This document shows positions 10,572-19,070 of a stretch of 64,000 nt of DNA, one piece after another. The first letter of the stretch is position 1. The number at the start of each line of letters is the position of its first letter. The notes beneath the pieces were generated by a model that saw only the letters and a program-made list of their open reading frames with translations, was not told the origin of the DNA and did not search any database. The position numbers and the translations under genes were made by a program. The stretch comes from Flagellimonas algicola (GTDB lineage: Bacteria > Bacteroidota > Bacteroidia > Flavobacteriales > Flavobacteriaceae): positions 1,178,001-1,242,000 of the forward strand of contig NZ_VCNI01000002.1 in assembly GCF_005937185.1 (NCBI RefSeq). Reading direction: 5' to 3'.

Positions 10572-12177
10572 TAAAGGTCTGTTCCAGTTCCCAATTGGCC
10601 CGTACGTCAATGGCATCTGGATAGTAGCTGACTTTTTCAGGTTGAATTTTCTTCAGATAGCTACCGGTATCCCATTTTCCATTTCCGTTGTCATCAAAAA
10701 TCACCCTAATATTGTACTCCCCCGGGTCCAAGTTTTTGAATTCGAAAGTTTTGGGCTGCTCAGCAAAAAGTTCCCGAAAAATCTCACCACGGTCATTCGT
10801 CAATTGGGCAATCATTGGGTAACGGACGGCTCCACCAACATTCAACCGCAGGTTTCCAAAATCAGCATAGCTGCCCGTTGAAAAACGGTAATTTAAAGTA
10901 TCGTTCTGAATCCCAAAAAAATCTGTGATGGCACCAGGCATAATTTCAAAGGAATAGCTTTGGTTGGGTTCCAAAGCAAAATCAAAATCCACCTTGTTCT
11001 TTATGGAGTCCAAGGAATAGGTAAAGGGCGAACTGATGGAATCGCTAATGAAAAGGGCAATTTGATTGGAATCCAATGCAACTATGGGTGTACTGGCCAA
11101 TATACTAAAGGTATCCTCAAAATTGAATTGCCGGCCGATGGAAGTACTCAGTTTAAGTGAATCCAAAGGCAATTTTCTGGTTTTCACGGTAAAAGTATCC
11201 ACCTTTTGCATCTTTTCATTGCTTACGGTAAATATGATGGAATCCAAATCCGTGGGAGTGATCCAAAAATCCAAGGTGTCTTTTTCACGATCTTTAAGGA
11301 TCAGCGTTTGGACGGAATCGGCAAATTCTGTCAAACTTTCAATTTTAATATCCCTGTGATCCCCTTGATAACCAAATAGGATATGGTTTTTGGCAACATA
11401 ACTAGGCACGGAAGCACTATAATCCGGTTCTTCCAAAAACATGTTCAATAAATAAACAGAATCCGTGGGCACGGTAATGGTGTCGTATAAAAAACCAATT
11501 TTATCTTGCCGTTGATTAAACATATTGTTCTTGTTCGCATCTTTGATGGCCACAAGTGCATATTTCCCGGCCTTTAGATTTTGCAGTTCAAAAAAGGGGA
11601 GACTATCCAAAGTATTGGTGATGTAATTCGGCACTGTTTTATAAATGGTGGAATCGGTATATGCAGTATCAATTTCGTACAACATAACGCTTACAAACTG
11701 ATCTGCCCTGCGATTAAAGGCGTCCTTTACGGCGCCAGAAAGAGAAAGGGAATCAATATAGGTGCCGGTAGAGAATACATAGGAAAGAAAGCTGTTCGGA
11801 TTTCCTTCATTATTGTCTACTATACTTTGACCAAAGTTCAACGTATAGGTGGTATTTTCCTGAAGTGTATCCTTTATAATCACCTCTATATACTTGTTTG
11901 CTCCTCCCAGAGGTCTAATTTCAGGGGGGTACTTAAGAGGCGGGGATACGATCAATTGATTTTGAACATCTTCCAATTTGATCAGCTCATCAAAGTACAG
12001 ACGGATTTTCTCAGCCTTGAATTCCGTTGTAAAATTTTCCGGTTCGGTGCGTATCAATTGGGGAGGGGTCAAATCTTTGGGTCCCCCAGATGGATTACCT
12101 CGTTTTGCACATTGCCAAAGGGCGAAAACCATCAGCAATAAAAAAGAAAGGCTCAATAGTTTTTTTAAGTACTGCAT
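10558..12177 (-). CDS. SbsA-type Ig-like domain lipoprotein
   Basis: A 539-residue protein with a lipoprotein signal (LSFLLLMVFALWQC, lipidated Cys23). A Bacteroidota-typical domain follows: KRGNPSGGPKDLTPPQLIRTEP opens an SbsA Ig-like (Big_5) domain at about residues 35-140, which contains NTTYTLNFGQSIVDNNEGN. The middle is beta-rich, and near the C-terminus comes a prealbumin/SdrD-like segment (NLDPGEYNIRVIFDDNGNGKWDTG). Orthologues of this size are widespread single-copy surface or periplasmic lipoproteins in Flavobacteriia. The function is unknown. It lies downstream of the ComF gene on the same strand, 70 nt away, and converges with the nitrilase. Confidence 0.8.
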   Translation of the reverse strand: MQYLKKLLSLSFLLLMVFALWQCAKRGNPSGGPKDLTPPQLIRTEPENFTTEFKAEKIRLYFDELIKLEDVQNQLIVSPPLKYPPEIRPLGGANKYIEVIIKDTLQENTTYTLNFGQSIVDNNEGNPNSFLSYVFSTGTYIDSLSLSGAVKDAFNRRADQFVSVMLYEIDTAYTDSTIYKTVPNYITNTLDSLPFFELQNLKAGKYALVAIKDANKNNMFNQRQDKIGFLYDTITVPTDSVYLLNMFLEEPDYSASVPSYVAKNHILFGYQGDHRDIKIESLTEFADSVQTLILKDREKDTLDFWITPTDLDSIIFTVSNEKMQKVDTFTVKTRKLPLDSLKLSTSIGRQFNFEDTFSILASTPIVALDSNQIALFISDSISSPFTYSLDSIKNKVDFDFALEPNQSYSFEIMPGAITDFFGIQNDTLNYRFSTGSYADFGNLRLNVGGAVRYPMIAQLTNDRGEIFRELFAEQPKTFEFKNLDPGEYNIRVIFDDNGNGKWDTGSYLKKIQPEKVSYYPDAIDVRANWELEQTFIISN

Positions 12178-12247
12178 GTAAAACTAGTGTGGGACAAAGA
12201 AACAACTAATTTGAAAAAGGAAAACACGCCTTAATAAAATTTAACCT

Positions 12248-12952
12248 CTAGGGAACCACGGCCATGCTCAGCACTGATATTTTAATCGGACCCATTTTGG
12301 ATAGGGTTTGGGCACAGGCTTCCAGAGTAGCTCCGGTTGTGATCACATCATCAACCAGAAGCACATGTTTTATGGAAACATTGTTGTTGGTCGTCAACTG
12401 AAAAACATCCTTGGTGTTCTCCCAGCGGAGCTGCCTGTCCTTTTTTGTTTGGGTTTTGGTGTTGATGCCTCTGATCAAAATATCATCCCTGTATTTCGCA
12501 TTGATGGAATTTGCTATTTTTTGTGCAAAGAGCGCTACCTGGTTATATCCTCTTTTCTTTTGCTTTTTAATATGAAGGGGAACAGGTATGACAGCATCAA
12601 CATCCTTTAAAGAAGATTCATGTTGAACGAGAGAGCCATACCACTGGCCTAAAAAACCACCAATTTGCTCTTGATTTTTGTACTTTAAGTGATGCAAGAT
12701 GTTCTTGACAACACCATTTTTCTGGAAAAACATAAAGGAAGCTGCCTTATTTATGGGGATTCGTCCATAAAAAATGCGGTCTACGGGGTTTTCATCGTCA
12801 AAGTTGTAATCGGTGAGTGGCACCTCATGTCGACAAACGGTACACAATACGCTTTCTCCTCTGGATAAATGCGCATTACATCCAAAACATACCAATGGCA
12901 ATAGTATGTTGTGAATCTCGTTTAGTATCTTAGCCAACCTTTTAGGGATCAA
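12248..12952 (-). CDS. ComF-family phosphoribosyltransferase-like protein
   Basis: A 234-residue protein with an N-terminal four-cysteine zinc ribbon (CFGCNAH ... CTVCRHE) and a C-terminal phosphoribosyltransferase domain with the PRPP loop HVLLVDDVITTGATL. ComF proteins are needed for DNA uptake or processing in naturally competent bacteria, and relatives (GntX) exist elsewhere. The only start available at the full length is TTG at 12952; another TTG five codons later would also fit, and no ATG precedes the zinc ribbon. It diverges from the coiled-coil gene across 33 nt. The family call is secure; a link to competence in this organism is inferred. Confidence 0.88.
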   Translation of the reverse strand: MIPKRLAKILNEIHNILLPLVCFGCNAHLSRGESVLCTVCRHEVPLTDYNFDDENPVDRIFYGRIPINKAASFMFFQKNGVVKNILHHLKYKNQEQIGGFLGQWYGSLVQHESSLKDVDAVIPVPLHIKKQKKRGYNQVALFAQKIANSINAKYRDDILIRGINTKTQTKKDRQLRWENTKDVFQLTTNNNVSIKHVLLVDDVITTGATLEACAQTLSKMGPIKISVLSMAVVP

Positions 12953-12985
12953 ATCTTATACGCGTTATAGTAGCCAATTAACCTC

Positions 12986-13882
12986 ATGGATGCCCAAGAT
13001 AACAATTTCAACTACAAGATTATCTTTGCTGCACTACTTGCAGTAATTGTGGGTATTCTCATAGCTTTTTACTACAGTTATGCCCAATCCAAGAACCAGA
13101 TGAACTTTTTGGAACAGGAAAAGTCACTTTTGGTCAAAGATCTTACTTTGATGAAAGCGGAGGTAGACCGTCTATCTGGATTGAATGAGGTAAGCGAAAT
13201 TGAACTGCAGACTTCCCGTTTTCGAGTTCAACAATTATTGGATTCCGTAGGTCGGTTGAATTTTAGCATTATGAAGCTGAAAGAAACCCGAAAGGAACTA
13301 CGCATGTTGGAAATCAAGTTTGATAGCTTAAAACTCAAGAACAATTTCCTTCGCTATAACAATAGTCTATTGGCTAATCGATACGAAGAGACCCAAAGAC
13401 AGTTGGACGAACTTCGCGGTAGGGCCAGTACTATGGAACAAGCAGAATCCCTGCTTCGGGAAACCAATCGCGAGCTTGCACGGGAACTTAAGATCAAGAG
13501 CTACTTAAAACTTCAGGATGCCGAAGGAAGTGGTTTCCGTCTTAGAGCTGGAAGACCATTGAAAACCAATAAGGCTTCTACCATTGAAAAGTTACGAGGA
13601 TGCGTTACCGTAACTGCAGATCCCAATGAAACTGGGAACGTACGGGTATTGTATTTGCAATTCCTTGATCCCAACATGTCCATTATTGAGGACAATGCCA
13701 ATACTATTTCGGTGAGTGGCAACACCTACAGCAAAAAAGTGGAGATTCCGTATACCGGAAAAGAGATCAGTATTTGTGATGCGATTACCGTGCCTGAAGG
13801 CTCACTTTCCGAAGGAATTTACACCATTAATGTTTTTGAGGACGAAAGACTTCTTGCCTCTGCCGAATTTCAGCTCAAATAA
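12986..13882 (+). CDS. Membrane-anchored coiled-coil protein of unknown function
   Basis: A 298-residue protein. Residues 10-30 (KIIFAALLAVIVGILIAFYYSY) form one membrane helix with a short cytoplasmic N-terminus. Residues about 35-180 are a long, charged coiled coil (LVKDLTLMKAEVDRLSGL and onward). The C-terminal 115 residues form a beta-rich domain (TIEKLRGCVTVTADPNETGN ... YTGKEISICDAITV) that is probably periplasmic. The domain is not recognised beyond resemblance to hypothetical proteins common in Flavobacteriaceae. It ends 35 nt before glyS, but glyS has its own promoter. Confidence 0.7.
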   Translation: MDAQDNNFNYKIIFAALLAVIVGILIAFYYSYAQSKNQMNFLEQEKSLLVKDLTLMKAEVDRLSGLNEVSEIELQTSRFRVQQLLDSVGRLNFSIMKLKETRKELRMLEIKFDSLKLKNNFLRYNNSLLANRYEETQRQLDELRGRASTMEQAESLLRETNRELARELKIKSYLKLQDAEGSGFRLRAGRPLKTNKASTIEKLRGCVTVTADPNETGNVRVLYLQFLDPNMSIIEDNANTISVSGNTYSKKVEIPYTGKEISICDAITVPEGSLSEGIYTINVFEDERLLASAEFQLK

Positions 13883-13885
13883 CCC

Positions 13886-13913
13886 TTGTTTTTTAGGTAA
13901 AGTTCTATTTTTG
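13886..13913 (+). promoter_or_regulatory. Bacteroidota-type promoter of glyS, predicted leaderless start
   Basis: The -7 element TATTTTTG (13906-13913) is a perfect TAnnTTTG, with TTG at 13886-13888 as a plausible -33 element (17-nt spacer). Only four bases (CCGC) separate the -7 element from the glyS ATG at 13918, so transcription would begin at or next to the start codon and the mRNA would have no leader. Confidence 0.6.
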
Positions 13914-13917
13914 CCGC

Positions 13918-15459
13918 ATGGCAAAACAAGAAGACGTTTTTAAGAAGGTAATCTCCCATGCCAAGGAGTATGGGTATGTGTTCCAATCCAGTGAGATTTA
14001 TGATGGCCTGAGTGCGGTTTACGACTATGCACAAAATGGGGTTGAGCTAAAAAAGAACATTAGGGAGTACTGGTGGCAAGCCATGGTGCAGCTCAATGAT
14101 AACATTGTGGGTATCGATGCTGCCATATTTATGCATCCCACTACCTGGAAGGCTTCTGGTCATGTGGATGCCTTTAATGACCCATTGATTGACAACAAAG
14201 ATTCCAAAAAAAGATACCGTGCCGATGTTTTGATTGAAGACCATGTCGCAAAAATTGAGGCCAAAATAGATAAGGAAGTAACCAAGGCGGCCAAACGCTT
14301 TGGGGACAGCTTTGACAAAAAACAGTTTTTAGAGACCAACCAGCGCGTGTTGGATTATCAGGCCAAGGCGGACGGCATTCTAAAGCGTATGGGTAAATCT
14401 CTCGAAAATGAAGATTTAGCCGATGTAAAAGCATTGATAGAGGAGTTGGGGATTGCTTGCCCCTTGTCCGGTTCCAAAAACTGGACGGATGTAAAGCAGT
14501 TCAACCTCATGTTCGGAACAAAGTTGGGAGCTTCTGCAGATTCGGCTATGGATCTGTACCTAAGACCCGAGACCGCCCAGGGTATTTTTGTGAACTTCCT
14601 TAACGTGCAAAAAACTGGACGGATGAAGATTCCTTTTGGGATTGCCCAAACAGGAAAAGCGTTTAGAAATGAGATTGTGGCCCGTCAGTTTATATTCCGA
14701 ATGCGAGAGTTTGAACAGATGGAAATGCAATATTTCATTAAGCCAGGAACCCAACAGGAGTGGTATGAAAAATGGAAGGAAAAACGTTTGAAGTGGCACT
14801 TATCCTTGGGTATGGGAGAAGACAACTATCGTTTCCATGATCATGAAAAGTTGGCGCACTACGCCGATGCCGCGGCTGATATAGAATTCAAATTCCCATT
14901 TGGTTTCAAGGAATTGGAAGGAATCCATTCCCGCACCGATTTTGATTTAAGCCAGCACGAAGAATACTCAGGTAAAAAATTACAATACTTCGACCCAGAG
15001 GAAAACAAGAGCTATGTACCCTATGTTCTGGAAACTTCCATTGGACTAGATCGTATGTTCTTGGCGGTTTTCTCCAATTCATTAAAAGAAGAGGAGCTTG
15101 AAAATGGCACCACCAGAACTGTTTTGAAAATCCCAGCAGTCTTGGCTCCAACCAAAGCTGCAGTGTTACCACTATTAAAGCGGGATGGATTGCCAGAGGT
15201 CGCCCAAAAGTTGATTGATGAGCTTAAGTGGGATTTCAACGTGATCTATGATGAAAAGGATGCCGTAGGCCGTCGTTACAGAAGGCAAGATGCTGCGGGA
15301 ACTCCTTTCTGCGTTACCGTAGACCACCAAACTTTGGAAGACGATACGGTGACCATAAGACATCGGGATACCATGGAGCAGCAACGGGTAAAGTTATCCG
15401 AAGTCAAGGAGATCATCTCCAAGGAAGTGGACATGCGCTACTGGTTGCAGAAAATCTAA
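13918..15459 (+). CDS. glyS: Glycine--tRNA ligase
   Basis: A 513-residue class II aminoacyl-tRNA synthetase of the homodimeric (archaeal/eukaryal and Bacteroidota) type, charging tRNA-Gly. Landmarks are motif 2 around FRNEIVARQFIFRMREFEQMEMQ, the DLYLRPETAQGIFVNF block that precedes it, and motif 3 SIGLDRMF. The anticodon-binding domain covers about residues 400-513 (LAPTKAAVLPLL ... GTPFCVTVDHQTLEDDTVTIR). The length matches the alpha2 family rather than the alpha2beta2 GlyQS enzyme. The start is supported by the promoter just upstream. In some annotations the symbol for this form is glyQS. Confidence 0.97.
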   Translation: MAKQEDVFKKVISHAKEYGYVFQSSEIYDGLSAVYDYAQNGVELKKNIREYWWQAMVQLNDNIVGIDAAIFMHPTTWKASGHVDAFNDPLIDNKDSKKRYRADVLIEDHVAKIEAKIDKEVTKAAKRFGDSFDKKQFLETNQRVLDYQAKADGILKRMGKSLENEDLADVKALIEELGIACPLSGSKNWTDVKQFNLMFGTKLGASADSAMDLYLRPETAQGIFVNFLNVQKTGRMKIPFGIAQTGKAFRNEIVARQFIFRMREFEQMEMQYFIKPGTQQEWYEKWKEKRLKWHLSLGMGEDNYRFHDHEKLAHYADAAADIEFKFPFGFKELEGIHSRTDFDLSQHEEYSGKKLQYFDPEENKSYVPYVLETSIGLDRMFLAVFSNSLKEEELENGTTRTVLKIPAVLAPTKAAVLPLLKRDGLPEVAQKLIDELKWDFNVIYDEKDAVGRRYRRQDAAGTPFCVTVDHQTLEDDTVTIRHRDTMEQQRVKLSEVKEIISKEVDMRYWLQKI

Positions 15460-15515
15460 ATTGAAAATCGTATCTCAAATTGAGAAGGCAGGCTCGAAGG
15501 GACACTTTATTTTCA

Positions 15516-17183
15516 TTAGAATAAACCGGTAATCTCCCCATCATCATTTACGTCAATTCCCTCAGAAGATGGTGTTGCAGGTAATCCGGGCATACGCATA
15601 ATGTCTCCGGTTATGGGAACCAAAAATCCGGCTCCAACCGCAATTTCAATTTCCCTAACCGTGATGATAAAGTCTTTCGGTCTACCCAACAACTTAGGAT
15701 TGTCGGATAAGGATTTTTGTGTTTTGGCAATACACACGGGCAGATGATCCAAGCCCAGATTGGTAATTTTCCTGAGATGCGCTTTGGCTCTGGAGGTATA
15801 ATCCACATGCTCCGCTCCGTAAATTTCAGTGGCAATGGTCTCAATTTTGTCCATGACCGGGGAATTCCAATCGTAAAGGGGTTTAAAGTTGGATGCTTTG
15901 GATTCCACCACATCAATAACATGTTGTGCCAAATCCTCGGCACCTTCCCCACCTTTGGCCCAAACCTCGACCAAAGCCACCCGTATTCCTTTGGAATCTG
16001 CCAACGCTTTGATCACAGCAATCTCTTCGTCAGTATCCGTTACAAATTTGTTGATGGCAATCATCGGAACCACATTAAACTTGGCAATGTTTTCCAGATG
16101 CTTTTCCAAATTTGGAAGTCCTTTTTTCAGGGCTTCCACATTGGGCTCCGTTAAGGACTTTAAGTCGGCTCCACCATGATATTTTAAAGCTCGAATGGTC
16201 GCGGTAAGTACCACAGCTTTGGGTTTCAATCCTGCACTTTGGCATTTGATGTCAAAGAACTTTTCCGCGCCCAAGTCAAAACCAAAACCAGCTTCGGTAA
16301 CGGTATATTCTGAATGCGACATGCCCATTCGCGTGGCAATTACTGAATTGGTTCCCTGGGCAATATTGGCAAACGGCCCGCCATGGATAATGGCCGGATT
16401 CCCTTCCATGGTCTGTACCAGATTGGGTTTAATGGCATCTTTGAGCAAGGCTGTCATAGCACCTTCGGCCTTCAAATCCTTGGCATAAATGGGCTCTTTA
16501 TCAAAAGTGTAGCCAACAAAAATGTTCCCTAATCGCTCTTTGAGGTCACTGAGGTTTTCCGCCAAACATAGAATGGCCATAATTTCCGACGCGGCCGTGA
16601 TATCAAAACCAGTTTCTCGAGGTACTCCAGAAGTGGTTCCTCCCAGCCCAACAATGATATCCCGTAGCGCACGATCGTTCATGTCCATCACCCGTTTCCA
16701 ACCAATAGTCCGTGGATCTATTCGCAATGATCTTGTTTTGCTCTGAATGTTATTATCAATGACAGCCGCCAAAAGGTTATGTGCCTTTTCAATAGCTGCA
16801 AAATCCCCTGTAAAATGCAGGTTGATGTCCTCCATGGGCAGCACCTGGGAATAGCCACCGCCTGTGGCACCTCCCTTTATCCCAAAAACAGGACCTAGGG
16901 AAGGTTCCCTCAACACCACGGTGGTTTTTTTGCCCAAGCGATTCAGCCCTTCAGTAAGGCCAATGGACATGGTGGTCTTCCCTTCTCCGGCAGGAGTTGG
17001 GGAAATGGCTGAGACCAAGATGAGGTTGCTCTGTTCCGCTTTTTCTTTATCAATGGCTTGTAAAGGAAGTTTGGCCTTGTATTTCCCATACATTTCTATG
17101 GAGTCTGGATTCACTCCAAATTTTTCGGCAATGCTGGAAATAGGTTGTAGGGTAACGCCTTTGGCGATTTCCAAATCGGTCAT
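15516..17183 (-). CDS. fhs: Formate--tetrahydrofolate ligase
   Basis: A 555-residue enzyme that makes 10-formyl-tetrahydrofolate from formate, THF and ATP for one-carbon metabolism. The ATP-binding P-loop TPAGEGKTTMSIGL is at about residues 63-76; the family signatures GIKGGATGGGYSQVLPMEDINLHFTGD and DPRTIGWKRVMDMNDRALR follow. Near-full length with a normal C-terminus (LPATPSSEGIDVNDDGEITGLF). The gene lies 81 nt after the DUF4442 gene on the same strand, and a strong imperfect hairpin occupies that gap (17208-17233). Confidence 0.97.
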   Translation of the reverse strand: MTDLEIAKGVTLQPISSIAEKFGVNPDSIEMYGKYKAKLPLQAIDKEKAEQSNLILVSAISPTPAGEGKTTMSIGLTEGLNRLGKKTTVVLREPSLGPVFGIKGGATGGGYSQVLPMEDINLHFTGDFAAIEKAHNLLAAVIDNNIQSKTRSLRIDPRTIGWKRVMDMNDRALRDIIVGLGGTTSGVPRETGFDITAASEIMAILCLAENLSDLKERLGNIFVGYTFDKEPIYAKDLKAEGAMTALLKDAIKPNLVQTMEGNPAIIHGGPFANIAQGTNSVIATRMGMSHSEYTVTEAGFGFDLGAEKFFDIKCQSAGLKPKAVVLTATIRALKYHGGADLKSLTEPNVEALKKGLPNLEKHLENIAKFNVVPMIAINKFVTDTDEEIAVIKALADSKGIRVALVEVWAKGGEGAEDLAQHVIDVVESKASNFKPLYDWNSPVMDKIETIATEIYGAEHVDYTSRAKAHLRKITNLGLDHLPVCIAKTQKSLSDNPKLLGRPKDFIITVREIEIAVGAGFLVPITGDIMRMPGLPATPSSEGIDVNDDGEITGLF

Positions 17184-17207
17184 AGGTGGCTGTTTTTCAT
17201 TAGTCAG

Positions 17208-17233
17208 GCAAACGGAAGGGCGTTCCTGTTTGC
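17208..17233 (-). promoter_or_regulatory. Hairpin in the fhs leader region
   Basis: On the plus strand, GCAAACGGAA (17208-17217) pairs with TTCC-T-GTTTGC (17223-17233), leaving one bulged T and a five-base loop. It lies between the DUF4442 stop and the fhs start, 24 nt upstream of the latter. No T-run follows in the direction of fhs transcription, so it is not a standard terminator. It could be an operator or a leader structure. Confidence 0.35.
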
Positions 17234-17264
17234 GCCTAACAAGATACTATAATCAAGGGATATT

Positions 17265-17789
17265 TTAGCTGCGCTTGCTGGCCCTTTTTTGTTTAAAATA
17301 GGTCTTGTCCGCTATGTAAATGGTCTTGTGCACTTGGCAGAATACCTTGGTCTTGTCTTTGTTGGTAAGCTCAGTGGTCTTTACAATTTCCAGCTCATTT
17401 TGCTCGGATACTTTAATTTTGATATCCTCCAATTCTTCAAGGGAATATTGAAATTCTGCATACAAATGTTCCTTGGCAGGACGTTTAAAACGGATTTCGG
17501 CCGATTTGTCCCAGACCACATAGTCCGGACCCAGCAAGTTGATCAACTGCACCATGGGAATAGGATCTACCGCAGAGAACATGCTGCCCCCAAAAATGGA
17601 GTTAACGTAGTTGCGGTTTTTGTAGGTGAGGCGTAGCCTCATGTGTATCTTCAACAGATCTTCCGAAATATGCGTGATCCTGCCCGTACTACTCCGGTAC
17701 ATGGGCGAGAAGTTAAAGCCGTGTTTAAGGAGCTGGTGTTTTTTAAAGAACCGCTCTCCAACTCCCATTAAGTTTTGATACAAAGACAT
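17265..17789 (-). CDS. DUF4442 hotdog-fold thioesterase-like protein
   Basis: A 174-residue cytoplasmic protein with the hotdog-fold pattern of DUF4442/PaaI-like thioesterases: the conserved NRNYVNSIFGGSMFSAVDPIPM segment carries the helix and catalytic-loop position, followed by beta strands (DYVVWDKSAEIRFKRPAKEHLYAEF). Such proteins hydrolyse acyl-CoA or acyl-ACP thioesters, but no substrate has been set for this group. It precedes fhs on the same strand with an 81-nt gap; the pairing is probably not functional. Confidence 0.8.
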   Translation of the reverse strand: MSLYQNLMGVGERFFKKHQLLKHGFNFSPMYRSSTGRITHISEDLLKIHMRLRLTYKNRNYVNSIFGGSMFSAVDPIPMVQLINLLGPDYVVWDKSAEIRFKRPAKEHLYAEFQYSLEELEDIKIKVSEQNELEIVKTTELTNKDKTKVFCQVHKTIYIADKTYFKQKRASKRS

Positions 17790-17832
17790 GCTGGCAAGTT
17801 ACTTAAAACCCTCGCTAAAAAATTCTTCCAAA

Positions 17833-18672
17833 CTATTTTAACGTATCTGGATTATCGTCCAACTTTTTGGTTTCCGAACCCACTCTGCGTTCCAGTTTTT
17901 TTACATCTTCTTCTGCTGGGAGTTCTTCGGGTTTAATACCTCTTTGTAGCATTATTTTACGAACAGATCTGTTGTTGGTAATGTGCTCGGCCGAAATCTG
18001 TCTTTCACTTTCAAGGTTTTTGTCTTTGGTGTTGAACACTGTTATTTCTGTGGCAAAATCCTTGGCCTTAATGGTTATTGTAGGCAGGAAATCGGCCAAT
18101 GCTCTGTTTTTTGGAACACCAAGCTTGTCCTTCATCTGTCTCGTGCTCTTCCCAAATAACGCTTGATCTCCCTTACTGCGGATGATGCCAAAGTTTTTGT
18201 TGTCCCCGGTTTGTTCATAGATAAGCTCGGACAGTTCTTTTTCTGATAGACTTAGCTTTTGTCTAGCCTGCAAACGCTCCCAATCCTTGATGCGCTGCTC
18301 AATGACCTCCAGTTTTCTGGTCTGGATGGCAAAGTAGTTCTGAGCGAATGCAATTTGTTCTTTACGGGAATCCCCGTTTTGGGCAATGAGGTAACAGGCA
18401 TAACGGGTGAGCATAATATCATCAATTTCCCGCTCGCTGCCCGAACCTAGTTGCACCATTTTCCCGACGTCAGCAAAATGGTCTAGGATGTCGTTTCCTG
18501 CCGCTTCGCAGGACGTTTTTGCCTTGTTGATTACCTTGTTAAAGTTGTCCCATTTGGTGTATCCCAAAAGGTGCTGCAAGTCCCTTGCAAACCAAAACTC
18601 AATGCCATTCTCCGTGGTTTGGGAATGACCCTCAAAATTGTTGGATAGTGATTTGATTACTTCTGTTTTCAT
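17833..18672 (-). CDS. dinD: DinD-like DNA-damage-inducible protein (BRO-N type)
   Basis: A 279-residue protein resembling DinD. The N-terminal BRO-like region reads NGIEFWFARDLQHLLGYTKWDNF; the centre reads DIMLTRYACYLIAQNGDSRKEQIAFAQNYFAIQTRK; the C-terminal half is charged and helical (RSKGDQALFGKSTRQMKDKLGV). In Escherichia coli DinD is LexA-controlled and inhibits RecA strand exchange; the gene is patchily distributed and often on mobile islands. It diverges from a 63-residue orphan gene across a gap with a perfect 14-bp palindrome. The family call is strong; SOS control is unproven here. Confidence 0.88.
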   Translation of the reverse strand: MKTEVIKSLSNNFEGHSQTTENGIEFWFARDLQHLLGYTKWDNFNKVINKAKTSCEAAGNDILDHFADVGKMVQLGSGSEREIDDIMLTRYACYLIAQNGDSRKEQIAFAQNYFAIQTRKLEVIEQRIKDWERLQARQKLSLSEKELSELIYEQTGDNKNFGIIRSKGDQALFGKSTRQMKDKLGVPKNRALADFLPTITIKAKDFATEITVFNTKDKNLESERQISAEHITNNRSVRKIMLQRGIKPEELPAEEDVKKLERRVGSETKKLDDNPDTLK

Positions 18673-18775
18673 GTTGCCATTTGATTAGGTTCATAGATTT
18701 GGGGATGCTACGGGCCCATACAAGATAGCAAAAGAAGTCTCCAATAGTCAGAACCTTCAACAAAATTTCAAAAAG

Positions 18776-18789
18776 CTACTAATTAGTAG
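18776..18789. promoter_or_regulatory. Perfect palindrome between dinD and an orphan small gene
   Basis: CTACTAATTAGTAG is self-complementary over 14 bp and is followed by an AT-rich TAATTAATTAATT stretch. It sits 104 nt upstream of dinD and 36 nt upstream of the small gene, where a dimeric repressor could control either. No matching copy was noticed elsewhere in the window. Confidence 0.4.
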
Positions 18790-18824
18790 TAATTAATTAA
18801 TTCTCACATTAGTACATTAGCCTC

Positions 18825-19016
18825 ATGCTAAAAGAGTCCCAAATTGAACAATTGAATGCTTTAATAGAAGATGGCTACGGCTCACCGGAGCGGATGGCGC
18901 AGCGTTTAAGCGAAGTGATTTTTATGCTGCACTATCTAGAAGAGGAGGTTTTTACCCAAAGAGAAATTCAGAGTTCCGCAGATTTGCTAAGGGCGTTGGG
19001 GGAGGTTTTGAGTTAA
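18825..19016 (+). CDS. Small 63-residue protein of unknown function
   Basis: ATG at 18825 begins a 63-codon frame (MLKESQIEQLNALIEDGYGS ... ADLLRALGEVLS). The composition is acidic and mostly helical, with no signal peptide or membrane segment. Codon use resembles the surrounding genes, and the upstream region contains AT-rich promoter-like sequence and a palindrome, which support a real gene. The family is not recognised. It diverges from dinD and converges with the serine hydrolase; a weak hairpin (GAGCCGTGG/CCATGGCTT, about 19032-19056) lies after the stop. Confidence 0.6.
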   Translation: MLKESQIEQLNALIEDGYGSPERMAQRLSEVIFMLHYLEEEVFTQREIQSSADLLRALGEVLS

Positions 19017-19070
19017 CGGTATTGTATATGAGCCGTGGCCGATAACCATGGCTTATAAAGGTTGTAGTAC

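Noticed and set aside
15470-15515. GAGAAGGCAGGCTCGAAGG after glyS as another copy of the GAGCGCAGTCGA repeat
   Set aside because: Only scattered bases match and the palindrome is not kept; too weak to call even a decayed copy.
19032-19056. Terminator between the 63-residue gene and the serine hydrolase
   Set aside because: GAGCCGTGG/CCATGGCTT can pair, but no T-run follows on either strand.
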